Shown: one piece after another, positions 12,723 through 24,181 of the stretch
How positions within the stretch are numbered: the stretch's first letter is position 1
Layout of the letters: every line of letters begins with the position of its first letter
Source: Punica granatum
Taxonomy: Eukaryota > Streptophyta > Magnoliopsida > Myrtales > Lythraceae
Length of the DNA: 64,000 bases
Assembly: GCF_007655135.1 (NCBI RefSeq)
Contig: NC_045128.1
Location: 24,646,811 to 24,710,810, forward strand
Reading direction: 5' to 3'
Notes under the pieces: generated by a model
The model's input: only the letters and a program-made list of their open reading frames with translations
Told to the model about the DNA's origin: nothing
Databases searched by the model: none
Translations under genes and position numbers: made by a program

Positions 12723-12960
12723 GGTTGAGTTTGGTTTCATAGTAGGATTTTAAAATCAGATTTTGATTTTGATTTTGATTTTGAGTGGAAAAAATGGGGC
12801 CCACTCTTTGACTTTGTATGAATTATGTTGTTTTGTTGTGAAAAAAAGTGGTATAAATGGGGTCCACTCTTTGACTTTGTATGAGTTATTTTGTTTTGTA
12901 GTGGATAGAGTTAAGTTGGAATTGTGATTTTAAAATAAAATCTCGAAACCAAACAGGCCC
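12723..12960. mobile_element. Tourist-like MITE (PIF/Harbinger type), family B copy 1
   Basis: A 238-bp element flanked by TAA on both sides (12720-12722 and 12961-12963). The terminal inverted repeats are GGTTGAGTTTGGTTTC on the left and, read from the right end inward, GGGCCTGTTTGGTTTC. The interior has two copies of a GGGTCCACTCTTTGACTTTG-type segment. TAA/TTA target duplication and GTTTGG-type ends are characteristic of Tourist MITEs mobilised by PIF/Harbinger transposases. A second copy is at 39212-39442. Confidence 0.8.
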
Positions 12961-13073
12961 TAAGATTTTGACAAATTTATACATAAAATTATTTGAAATG
13001 GCAAAAGTGAGGGGGGCAATTGCGCCTCTGTCTATAATAACATCGAGCATTTTCTTCGTCATAACTTCTCTTA

Positions 13074-13399
13074 GGCTTAGCTTGGGAGTGTATTTGTTAA
13101 AATATAAGTGCTGAAGTATAATTATTAAAAAATAAGTGTTTATTTTAAAATAAACAAAAACGTTTGAAATGTAACAATTGAAAACTGCTGAAAGTAAAAA
13201 AAGTAATTATTAATACTTAAAACAGAATAAATATAAACAGATTTTATAAACACCTATTAATCTACTTGAAAAAATTCCGTTTGCAATCGCAATTTCGATC
13301 CAAATTATGGTTTTAAAAACTCTCACAAAATACCAAATCTGCTCAAGATTATAATAAAAAGTGATTATAGAATCTCTCATTACACTCCCAAATGAACTC
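13074..13399. mobile_element. PIF/Harbinger-type MITE, family C
   Basis: A 326-bp AT-rich element bounded by TTA at 13071-13073 and 13400-13402. The left end GGCTTAGCTTGGGAGTGTA matches the right end read inward, GAGTTCATTTGGGAGTGTA. It has no coding capacity. A related element forms the left part of the chimera at 63085-63652; both share AAAACTGCTGAAAGTAA and the region around ACACCAAATCTGCT. Confidence 0.75.
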
Positions 13400-13402
13400 T
13401 TA

Positions 13403-15406
13403 AGCATATAAGAAGCAAATCTTTTATGAGAATGTGATCATCATGACTTTTGAGATTACAGAACTGGTGCCATTTCAAGTTCACACATTGAGATATTTTT
13501 TACACATTCCCATCCAGTACCTTCAAATTTTTAATGATAGAAAGAAAACTATATTTTTCCTTTGATGTGAGGATAGAACAGGCTGGTGGTAGGTGCTCTT
13601 TACCTCTTATAATTTTGGATGAAGATAACTTCTCAGATGCCAAATATTATATAGGTTCTTTTCTGCGCTCACATTGTAGTTACCCCTGAGAGATGAGTAG
13701 AATGCCAATAGCGTTGTCCAAGAAGATGGTAACATCAGTAGAGCAATATATATATATATATATTGACTTGAATACAAGTGATTAAATAGCGGTCTAATTG
13801 TAAATATATATAATTAATACATATTAACTAAATATTCATCGAATAAATAAATAAATACATATGTTCTAAAAATATATATACATATGAAAATCTATTTTGA
13901 TACTTGTTTTAAATAATTATCGAATATAAGTGATTGTATATTTGTTTAGATATACAAAAAAAATCTTTTTTTTGTTTAATTTATTTTTTTATATTACTGA
14001 ATATAATGCAATTTTTCACTTCATATAATTCTACACATTTACTATAAATAAAACTAATAAATAGATTTGAAAAAAAGATTCACTTTTAGAGAGTTAAATA
14101 TTTTTCTAATTATAATATAATTTTTATAATCATCATAAATTTTAAAAGAATTCATATGATATATCTTTAAGAACTGAAATATCCTCAAATACTTACAAAG
14201 TAAATATAGTTTATTAATATTATGTAGATATGAAAATAATGAAAAATTTAAACAAATTAAGTATTTTCATATCATATTAAAATTTATATAGTATAAAAAA
14301 TTTGTATGTTGTATAAATTTGAAAATATAAAATCCACATTAACAAATATTATTAAATTCAATTTTTTATATTATAATAAATTTAATTTTCTATCGAAAAT
14401 ATTGTTTATAGACTCCATGCAATGCATACTTCTCAAAACCTAATTTGAAAAATATGGTCCGATTCTCTACATAGTGTCACGTCCTCGCTCATGGGATCCC
14501 TGCCTATAGACTCTGCAATATAATTTGCTTCAACGTCATTTCCCTCTATCGCCACGTCTTCACTCCTCATGCCAACTCTGTCATCTACAGTGGATTCAGG
14601 AAATCCTCCACCAAGCTGTTCTCTAACCCTCTTTCGGGAATAATTATGACCTTTCCGATAAGATAAACCGATACCTTCAACTTCCCTCGATATATTTTTC
14701 CCCGTGTTGTGATATAGAAGGTATCACGTGCTCTATAATGCCATCGAACTCATCACTCTATTTCCGACTGTTGGACCTCGAATCCGACTTTGGTTTAGAG
14801 CGCATGCTTGGACTTATGTTGGATGGAACCAATCAATATTGAACCGATCTCCAAGTCCTATGGCCCTATTACGGTCTCGAGGCTCGGAAGCCAACCGATT
14901 GGTACCCCACCCACTAGTTGTCTAATAACTTCCTTATTTTAGAATCAAATTGTTTCTTATCGATTCACTCAAGGTCACATTTATTCGCGATATTTATAGT
15001 ATAAGGGGGAAGCAACTTGAAATTTAAATAGATCACCAAAAGGCCAGAGATAAATTCAACTCGTGCCCGAAGCCCAGAAGGGAAATGGGCCCAGGGCACA
15101 AATTCTAAAAGAATTTTTTTCCCATTTTAACTGAATCAAACCCTTGACCCAATTAATCCTAAGTCTATTCACTTCATTCTGATTTTCTTCTTTTTTCTTC
15201 CAAAATTTTAGGTAGCAGTATCTTCGAGTCGGGCTTTCTCAAGCTTGAAACCCCCTTGAGAACCAAATATTAAATGCAGAAAACCACCCATTATAAAGTC
15301 GGGTTTTTCAAATCGCATTCTCTGGTTAACCCAAGATCATAGATTTTTTGGAAATAAAAGTCTCTAATATGAACACATGTTATCCCAGATTTTTTGACAA
15401 TAGAAA
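13403..15406. other. AT-rich non-coding stretch
   Basis: 13740-14420 is extremely AT-rich with TA runs. 14460-15100 is more mixed, with one 65-codon frame at 14728-14925 of no recognised family. At 15068-15091 a CGAAGCCCAGAAGGGAAATG-type segment closely resembles the RPL27 promoter segment at 11648-11671. Confidence 0.4.
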
Positions 15407-15795
15407 GGGTTAAAAATAATTCCCAAACTTTTCGCATTTTAACGATTTTAATACGAACTTTTTGCTCTTTATACAAAAAATCACAAATTGTCGATTTGAT
15501 AACAATACTAGCACGGCATCAATATCCCCATTAATTTTAACCGAAATTGCTAACGTGTACTTGAGGATGTCACGTGGCTCACGGTGATTGATTGAGTAGG
15601 TTCCAAATGTTTTTTAAATAAGAATTGTATATAAAAAAATGAAAAAACAGTAAGGGACGAAAAGGGGAGGTGGCCAACGGTGGGGCTTCGCCTTCGACCA
15701 TCACCCCCGATTGGGGTCACCGGCTATTTGAGGTGGTCGCCGACAACCCTAAATGGGTGGTGGTGGCCTACGACAAGGCCTCCACTGCCCGAATT

Positions 15796-15832
<37 letters not shown>

Positions 15833-16140
15833 GTGTGTGCATGTATCGACAAACGAAGAGTGGGCCAGTGGTAGGGCCTCGACATCGGCCACCTCCACCC
15901 CAATTGGGGTCGCTGAAGACAACAAAGGTCATCGGTGACCCTTATTCGGGAGTGATGGCCACCTTCGATTCAACATTGGTCGGAATCGAAAAACACTCAA
16001 ATTAAATTTGGAGGTTCTTCGATTTCGATTTCTATTGTTATCAAATCAATAGATTGTGATTTTTTGTGCAAAAGAAAATGTGATTTTTTATCAATATTTC
16101 ATGCTAAAAGCGATACAATGTGAAAATTTTGAGTTTTTTT
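15407..16140. mobile_element. Possible TIR element with GC-rich core
   Basis: The left arm (from 15407, GGGTTAAAAATAATTCCC then TTCGCATTTTAACGATTTT) has a degenerate inverted counterpart near 16101-16140 (AAAAGCGATACAATGTGAAA). Between them, 15668-15985 is GC-rich with TTGGGGTCACCGG and AATTGGGGTCGCTG motifs, interrupted by a TA/TG microsatellite at 15796-15842. Ends and target duplication are not resolved. The layout parallels the 6851 and 29023 elements. Confidence 0.35.
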
Positions 16141-16206
16141 TTTGTTATTATTAATAAAAATAGAAATTAAAAGTAATTAACCGAAAAAAAATACATTTTT
16201 AGTCAC

Positions 16207-16975
16207 CCCCACTCGATTTTGCTGATGATATGTTAGTGTTTAATGACTGCTTATTGGATACTGTGGTTGCACTTGGTGAGGCTTTGAACAAGTTCCATTT
16301 GATGTCTGGGCTGAGATTAAATGTCGAAAACTCTGAATTATTTAGCTTTATAGTGAGGGAGGATGTTTTGGATGAAATGTTGAGGATTTCTAATTTTAAA
16401 CAGGGATTTCTACTTGTTAAATATTTGGGAGTCCCATTACTATCCAGTAAACTTTCTTCCGAGGAATGTGTTGGCTTGACTGATAAGATAACAAAGAGAA
16501 TGCAGAGTTGGGTGGTTCAAACCTCATCCTTTGCAGGTAGATTGCAGTTGATTCCATCATTGGTTCATAATACGATGAACTTCTGGTGTCCTCACATCTT
16601 ATTGCCAAAGAATGTGATTAGGATGGTGCATGTAGTGCTTTTCTTTGGAAAGGTGACGGTGCCTTTGCAAAAGGGGCAAATGTTAAAAGGGGAAGACTGA
16701 AAAGTTGTGCTATCCAAAAAAAAAAGGAAGGTGCGTTGGGAAAAAAAGACATTTTGTAGTGGAACGAAGCTTGTTTACTGAAGAATCTGTGGTTACCATT
16801 GGTCAAAGCAGGGATATTTGTGGACAGTGGAGATCCAGGCAACACCTCTTGGGTGTGGAGGAAACTGCTTGGCTTAAGGAGTTTGATGAACCCACACATA
16901 TTACTTTCATAGTTGGAGATGGATCGTCTATATTCTTTTAGCATGACAACTGGTCCAACAAAGGGGACTTGTTAT
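16207..16975 (+). pseudogene. LINE (non-LTR retrotransposon) reverse transcriptase remnant
   Basis: The frame opens with FADDMLVFND, the catalytic [YF]ADD box of plant LINE reverse transcriptases. It continues through the typical downstream segment SGLRLNVENSELFSF, then KYLGVPLLSSKLS, then RMQSWVVQTSSFAGRLQL, and is open until 16700. Beyond about 16640 the similarity moves between frames (LWKGDG, then WVWRKLL near 16850), showing frameshifts. The 5' part of RT, the endonuclease and the RNase H are absent. It is a dead fragment inserted in the sense orientation. Exact borders and a target duplication were not found. Confidence 0.85.
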
Positions 16976-17526
16976 TTATTTATTTTTTTAATTTTTTTTC
17001 CATGTGTTTTACAAATAGGAATTAAGTCACAAATGAGGGCAAAGAGGACAAGATGGATGGCTGGAGAGATGATTTGTCCTCTTTGACCAGGTTCCAAACA
17101 CCCCTCACCATCCCTCCTATATTACCTCCTCTCCGCTTGAGTTAACCTCTTTTTCATTTCTATTATATTTAGATTCTTTTATTTCTTAGCCAATTGTCTT
17201 TCTTTTTTTAAGACATCCTTAATGTTCAGTAGAACAGTTCATTCATTTACATAGGAACAATTATAAATATAAAAAACCTTTAAACTACTTTACACTTCTT
17301 TAAGATGTTAACAAAAAAAAAAACGGAAATAGAGTTCGTAAAGCATAAAAAACCGAAGAAGAAAATACAACTAGAGGTGTTAACACATGATCAGCGGAGC
17401 CTCGTCCTGGGAATCAAGAAGCTGCAGCAGCAACAGAAATAAATAAATAAAATATATAAATCATATAAATGGCATTAGAGTTATCTAGGCAGCTCTGACA
17501 AAACGAAGCAATATAAGGGCAATCTA
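16976..17526. other. 3' flank of the Got1-like gene
   Basis: No coding sequence is recognised. The part adjoining 17527 should hold the 3' UTR of the minus-strand gene. A CAG preceded by a pyrimidine-rich tract on the minus strand near 17420 could serve as an alternative splice acceptor for a different C-terminus. Confidence 0.4.
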
Positions 17527-20157
17527 TTAAGAATTAGAACCACCCATCATACCAGAGTAGCAAGAGCAATTACCAGAATGGGACAACCGTAGGATCCATC
17601 CAACTACCGGAATATGGTATAGAAACACTTTGATTGAAGGCCAAAAACCTCTGCATATAAACATGAAAGCAACCAAAACGATAAATTCAGCAGAGTAGAG
17701 GAAAGGTTATTCATGGCGCTTCCACAAATAGCTAGTTAACCAACATAGCGAGTCTCTGAGACAAACCCGAAGAGAACGATGCAACCATATATTTGAAAGA
17801 TGATTCCCAATATAGGCCAGCGAACAAATATTAAGAAGAGCCCCAGAAGAAAAGAGGCTGAGCCCTGCATAACAAAGGAAAATTCCGGATAACTTCCTGA
17901 ATAACAGGACAAAAGGGGCGAGAAATGTCTCCAGAACTAAGTGTAAGGAAATCATCTTAGAGCATCCATGACCCCTGAAAGTGCAAATTCACGCTCATTT
18001 ATGGTCTAGCCTACTCGAAAGGGCCACGATCAGGTTTCGCATGTTTAATTTTAACATTTATACAAGTTATACGGATATGAGTTATCAAGAAAAGCACTGG
18101 AATACAGGGGACAAGAGGAAGGAAAAAAAATGAGAGATCTATGTCAATTAATAAAAAAGCCGCTTACTGGTTAAGCTACGGATGTTATAGTGAATTTGGA
18201 TCAATTGGTGCATCGACACTCCTCAAGTACCTCCGACCCTCTTCATCTATCCGTCCATTTCATTCTTCCCTCAAATAGACTATAAATAAATGACTAACAA
18301 ACTTCAACACACTCATTAAAACTGTTTTGCGGATTATGCCCCTAAGTCCTTCTAGTCTAGGCCACTGACTTTGGTTTCCGCATTGTTGCCATGTTTTACA
18401 TTTATCGATGGAATTCCACAATGGTGACTTCACTAGACCAGTTTTCTTTCATAATAGCCTTAATTAACAAGGTTCTTTCTGAATATTTTGTAACGAGGTT
18501 CTTTCTGAATATCTTTTAAATTCGGAATCTTAATCCAAGAAGATTAGGGGACTAATGATCCTATTAGTTGTGAACATGGATGAAAAGAAGAATGAGCCAA
18601 ACATTGAATACCTTGTAGTTTGCTCTGGTTGTGAAAAGCTTCCATGTGGAATACCAACCAAGTAGAATGGCAACCCCTGCCAAGAAGAAGATCTAGTTCT
18701 ACGAAAAGTTAGTATTTCCAATGAGATGATAATTGCATATTTAGACAATGCCAAGGAGGTTTGAGGCATATCAAAGAGCCTTACATTTCCCAGGGCAAGC
18801 AAGCCTCTATCGAAGAAGAGGATTACCCCAAGAAAAGAGAACAAGACACCAAAACCTAATAGTCCCAAACCGACCTCTGCAAATTCAAGTTGATATCTCA
18901 GTTGTCAATCTTAAGAGAGAGAAGCAGTGGGAGAGCACAAGTACAGGAAAAATTAAAGCTACTTCATAACCATAATAAAATTATAAAAGCGTAGACATTA
19001 ACATGTACTAAGAGCGGCATCACGAAACATAGAAGTGTATTATCCATGAGTTCATACATTTGCTACAAAAAATACAGAAAATACTGTTCAAGAACGCTGG
19101 AGCGAAGAAGACAAAGAAAATTGCAGGTCCAACACAATCTTGAAGGAACCTTTGGAGTTTACGCTGGTCCCATTAAAGTATATTGTGAATAATGTGAGTT
19201 CAATGCATGAATTTCAGATCAATCAAAGACCAGAATTCTTATGGACATAAGTTGGATGACATAATTCCATTTTCCATTCTCAATTCTGTTTAAAGTTCTG
19301 ATGTTTGGATTGTTGAGACCAGTGATGTATTGTAGTTAGAATGCAGAAAATAATTAAGTTCTTTCATATATGTGGAACTTCAATAGATTATGTTCTCACA
19401 CATCCATATCATGCAAAAGAAACCGAGTGGTTTCAAAAAAGAAAAGGAGGATAGAGAAGAAAAGGGTTGGGGATGGAAGTGAACTATCTACAATAGTCAC
19501 CATTTAAGTTATATCCGAATGTTCGACTTGTTACAATCTAGTAGCACTTTGTATAAAAAAACGTTCTTATTGCAAAATTTATCAGGTCAACCATCAAGTT
19601 ATATTGAGTGGTTCATCTTTAATATATGAAACCAAAGTGCAACAAAGATGAAATCCAAGAGCAACATCATCTTCCTCAACAGAGAACCTGTCACTCTACA
19701 ACCACCAGATCAAATTTTTTACGTTCACAAAGATATGCAGAACCCTCACAGAAACCAATTATTGCACTATTCTACGTAAATGTCGAGAAAAACAAAATCA
19801 TGTGGTTTCTTCTAAATGGTAAGAGTATGCACTCTTAAAGATGACTCTTAAACATGAACACTGCAGTCACAAAGTGCTGCCAGATTGCTGCAGCAACAAT
19901 GGAATTGACATCCTAGAATCCAATTAGTTAACTATAAACTTCTGAAATGATCGATCTTCCTATTTGCAGAATGCCATGTAAACAGAACAAACATAGGCAT
20001 CACAATAATGACTAGATTTGATACTTTCGAATGAAAAATAGGATGCAACTTTGAAGGCCAGCGTACTAATGAAACAAGCAGCCAAGACTTGAGAATCAGA
20101 CATCAGTCTATTCATTTAAAAGGGCTTACTCTTTTGCTCGTTTATCTCATAGGCCAT
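17527..20157 (-). CDS. Got1/Sft2-like vesicle transport membrane protein
   Basis: Five exons on the minus strand: 20130-20157, 18785-18876, 18612-18692, 17767-17864 and 17527-17650. All introns are GT..AG and the phases agree, giving 140 residues, the usual Got1-family length. The N-terminus is MAYEINEQKKVGLGLLGFG. Hydrophobic segments follow at about 11-31 (VLFSFLGVILFF), 35-53 (IFFLAGVAILLGW), 69-88 (FLLGLFLIFVRWPILGI) and 88-102 (IYGCIVLFGGFW), then FLYHIPVVGW. The family consists of small four-span Golgi/ER membrane proteins linked to vesicle fusion and ER-Golgi traffic; localisation here is inferred. The least certain part is the last 15 residues (GNCSCYSGMMGGSNS): a GTAATT after 17574 could instead be a donor, giving another C-terminus. 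Intron 1 is 1253 bp. Confidence 0.85.
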
Positions 20158-20375
20158 CTTAATAGATTCAGTGAGATGCCGATCCGAGACGGATATGAAT
20201 AATTCAGTATACTGCTATTGGGGGAAGAACGTCACAACCTGACAAATGAAGCAGTTAAAGTAGCATAAGAAAGATTTCAAAATACAGCATGGAGGAAGAA
20301 TCTCGACTCCAATACGAAACACGTATGGATATGCCACTGGCAACTTGCTGTGCTAATCCGCACCCTAATCATCGC

Positions 20376-20410
<35 letters not shown>

Positions 20411-20940
20411 AATTGTTCGGCAGTAACGTCCTAACATTCGTAAGCAAGTTGGGGTTCATGGAACATGAATTTTTTGTGGGAAGTACAAAAGAAACGCCAA
20501 TCTGTGAATCAAAAATTAGTTCTTTGTGCTCAACTTTACCCATGTAATAACAGCTGGAAATCAGTCTACCTTAGCACTATCCATGCTCGGACGCTCTACC
20601 CCTTCTTGAATTACTCGAATCGAACCCGTAATTGCTCACAAAGTACAAATTTTCAAGTGCAAAGATCCATGACATGTCGATTTTCCCCCCAATTTCTCAA
20701 GTACAAACCACCCTCGAAGCCTTAAAAACGAGTCAAATCGAATCAAAACAAAGCAGGTTAAACCCAACAAATGCATACCGAAGCAACAAACCATTTGCAC
20801 TCAGCGCACACATACTTGCAGAGAGATGAAGAGGAAGACGGAGAGAGAGCCATTACCCGTAGAAGAAGTGACTGGGAGTCAGCTTGGCATCAGCAAAAGA
20901 TCAATGGCGTTCGACTGTTCTTTCTGCCATTGCAGTTGGA
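20158..20940 (-). other. Probable 5' leader and leader intron of the Got1-like gene
   Basis: Minus-strand sequence directly before the start codon ends in TTAAG, which could be a splice acceptor abutting the ATG. A CGG|GTAATGG donor-like site lies at 20850-20859. Together they would define a roughly 700-bp leader intron with a short untranslated exon upstream of it, around 20857-20940. This is inference from splice motifs only. The region contains the long G run at 20378-20408. Confidence 0.35.
20378..20408. repeat. Homopolymer of 31 G
   Basis: An uninterrupted run of 31 G on the plus strand (C on the Got1-like gene's strand), preceded by CGCCC and followed by CAAATTG. Such a run is rare in AT-rich plant DNA and is also a common assembly or sequencing error site, so its true length is uncertain. 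Confidence 0.9.
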
Positions 20941-21432
20941 GAAAGAGAAGTTGATGAAGAAAGGGAGAATGGCAAAGAGCTTCAAAAAACTTCAACTATC
21001 AATGTTTCACATTTTAGTCCCCCAAACTATTTGAATTCTCCAGATCGCTCCTTCTTGTTCCTGATTTATTAGAAGAAAAAAAAGGTCGATTTTCAATTTT
21101 TAATCCTCAACTCTTAACTTGTTTTTTGGTTGAAACATATTTTCATTTTGTAATAAATATGGTCCTCAATGTTCTCCATTTGATTCACTTTTGGTCATTT
21201 TCATTCTACCAATACATATCATTTTACTTTTGGTCATTTTTATTCCACAAATTCACATCATTTTGTTTGGGCCCTCCACACTCCCCCTTTTTTATTGGAA
21301 CCATGAGGTATTAAACGAAATTTGTATCGACTTGCTCGAGCAACAAAGTATTTTAAACCCTCACTGCAGATAAAATATGTATGCTGATAGCACAATTTGC
21401 AAACTCTATCATGCATTTTCAAGATCTTCTGG

Positions 21433-21470
<38 letters not shown>

Positions 21471-23294
21471 AAGTGTTCTTCCAAAGAAATTTTGAAATCC
21501 CTTTCACATTGCAAGGAATTCCAGAGCCAGAAAATTATCATGTTCCTTATGTTCCTTCCGAGATATTGAAACATAATATTTCCCATACTCATTCACACAC
21601 ATTTCACGGGCCAACCGTTGGAAAATGTAAGATCTTGTCTTCGACATACCTCTAGCTCTAATATTGTCCACCGTAAAAAATTCTCCAGTACAACGGAATG
21701 GGATCACTGTAGAAAATGGCCTCTTCCCGATGATCAATCTGCGTGCTCTAGCCGTCCATGACTGAATCTCGCTGTACATTCGTTGTAGCCCGTCTTTCTG
21801 TTGAAATATTGATTGATTGCAGTGACTCCCTGAAGGTGCCTAGAGCAATGTGAAAGCCGCGATACGAGACCAGGATCATGGTTGGGCTAAGTCGAGGTTG
21901 GGCCCTATCTTTTCAATCTCTTTGAAAGAAAAACCAAGCAATGTCCGCTTAAGACCACAAACGTATTATTGATACGAAAACCGCTGAATAATGAGGGGAT
22001 GGAGGCGTACTGTTCTTGGGTGAGGTTAGACCGGGAATCAGCGCATGCCTCTATTGCACCGTGACTATAATCTCATACTGAGGTTTAACTTATAAACGAT
22101 GATCATGAGGAGACTTTCAGCCCGAAGAACAAGAGCCGTTTCGATTATCATTTTTGCAGTTGGCTCGGAACTGATGATATAGGCAAATGAAGAACTGGAA
22201 CCCACTGGGCTTAGAGAATGTGGTCCGTGAGAGTGCCTCAAAAGTTTGATCAGCCTGGTAATAAGATCAAAAATGTCACATTGCTAAATTAAAAGTCCAA
22301 GTAATCAAGTTGAGGATCTTTGTTCGATGCATTCTTGGTATCCTAAAACCCAACGGATCCGACTAATCCAATTCAAATCGGGTTGGCCCATTAAGGGTGT
22401 AAAGCTATTTCAGTACAGATTTTCTCCATTTGTAATATTCGAACCCGATAATCAAGTTGAGGATTACTAATCACTAAGTAGGGTTATTTCCATAAAGGCT
22501 AGGGCTATTTTTGCTCCCTCTATGACTAATCCACTCCGTTTGTTATTCATCTTACAGAAATGCACCGATACCATATTAATGACTTTAACTAATATGGATA
22601 GAGCCCTTAAATCACTATGATCTATTTTTATTTTATGATCTATGCTCACAATTTATTTCCATTTGAATATTTTCTTCTCTTTATTCTAAATATCCACTAC
22701 TAAAAAATTGTTTCTAACAAAAAGTATGTTTGTACTTTGTAAAAATAAATGAGAGCAAAATTAGTTAATCAAGAAACCTAAAATTTTATTTGTTTTGTCG
22801 TTCATCACTAACTTAAATATCTTGACGTCAAAAGAAAACAATGCCAAATTCCATATTCAAATAAAATTATTTTCATGAGAAAAATAAAAGCGATATCAAC
22901 TAAATTAATAAAAGAATATATTAAAACTTTTCAAAGTTCATATGCATTGTTAATTTTTTATTTTAATTGACGATTATGTTTCTTTGTTAAATGCATACAA
23001 GTAACGGGCTTGTGTTTTTTCAAATAATAGATTTACGCAGTTATACACATATAACCGTACTTTTCAATTTTTTCCATTTATTTAAATCTTAATATTTTAA
23101 GTTATAATATATCAATTTAATAATATTCATGAATTTTGTAATTATAAAAATCAATGCACACTAAATTAGATATATTATAGGCAAAATTAATATTGCATAT
23201 ACCGCTCCTTTAGAAAGCAAGTGATATAATGGATGGAAAAAGATAGTATCAAATTCATCATCTTCCACCAACTACCCATTTAAAAAATTATCTT
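20941..23294. other. Non-coding stretch with TA tract
   Basis: No recognised gene. A TA microsatellite lies at 21434-21466. A minus-strand frame at 21504-21779 resembles no family I know. 22640-23290 is extremely AT-rich. A SINE-like copy is listed separately. Confidence 0.45.
22335..22460 (-). repeat. SINE-like dispersed repeat, copy 2
   Basis: The minus-strand reading has a GGGTTCGAATATT B-box-like motif, then the family core ATGGAGAAAAT, then GCCAACCCGATTTGAATT, the same order as the copy at 5770-5945. The tRNA-like A-box side is mostly missing. Confidence 0.5.
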
Positions 23295-24181
23295 TGTTAG
23301 AATTATTAGCCAATTAGGAGCTAGAACAATGCTTCCATAATTTAGGAATGTTACTGTTTTAATTAAATTACTTTATCTTATAGAATGATATTTAGGAGAT
23401 ATTCTTTAGAATATTTAGGATTTGATTTTATGGTTATCTTTAGAATTCTAGTTTTCTTTTATTAGTCGTATTAGAAATTCTAAGTCTTGTAGGCTGATGG
23501 CCATGAAAGAATAATGAAGATCAATAATTTTCTCTTCTATCATGACCCTTATGGGTGCTATTTCTCGAGTTTAGTCCCTATGAGTCTAAATTGAGATTTA
23601 GGCACGAGAAATTGTGATTCGCGCAACGTCAATTGGTATCAGAGAAGGAGTCGCCTAAATTTGAATCAATGAACGAAGCTAGTTAGAACCATCCTCTAGT
23701 CAAAGAATGGAGGGTGTAGGCCATCTGATCACTGTGTCAGGAGGCGGTGTTTTAATTCATGGAGGTAAAGGTGGGGAAGCTGGATGCTTTCATGGGGTGC
23801 ACCAACTGTGACGAGGAAGGCAGAGGTAGGGCATATTGAATTGTCCCTCGTGAGCCATCTATTGTTTGACGCGTTTTGGCTAATCGAACAAGTGAAGTGG
23901 ATGTTGATCCATATCGATATGGAGGATACAATCAACTTGTGAATTATCGTGGAAGCAAAAGATATGCATGGGATCTGGAAGATTATCATTCAAAACAAAT
24001 TCCTACTTTCAATGGAACCATATATGACGAGGAATTTCTAGAGTGGATTTCTGATGTAGATCGATTCTTTAATTACTATGAAATTCCAGATGATGAAAGC
24101 CAATTGGATGGGGTGGTTTATCGCTTGAGAGGTGGGGCTTTTACTAGAAAAGACCCGTTATATCTTATTCTTATTTGTTAG
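23295..24181 (+). mobile_element. Partial Ty3/Gypsy-type LTR retrotransposon: LTR, PBS and 5' gag
   Basis: A probable LTR runs from TGTTAGAATTATTAG at 23295 to CA at 23630-23631. TGGTATCAGAG at 23634-23644 follows, the standard primer-binding site complementary to initiator tRNA-Met. A coding segment from about 23876 to 24178 includes IPTFNGTIYDEEFLEWISDV then DRFFNYYEIPDDE and YRLRGGA, which is the start of a plant Ty3-type gag (retrotransposon gag domain). The frame ends at a stop soon afterwards, and I see no protease, RT, integrase or 3' LTR, so most of the element is deleted or unrecognisable. Confidence 0.7.

Noticed and set aside
20580..20650. Possible tRNA gene on the minus strand
   Set aside because: A GGTTCGATTCG motif is present, but the A-box-like sequence lies on the wrong side and no cloverleaf can be drawn.
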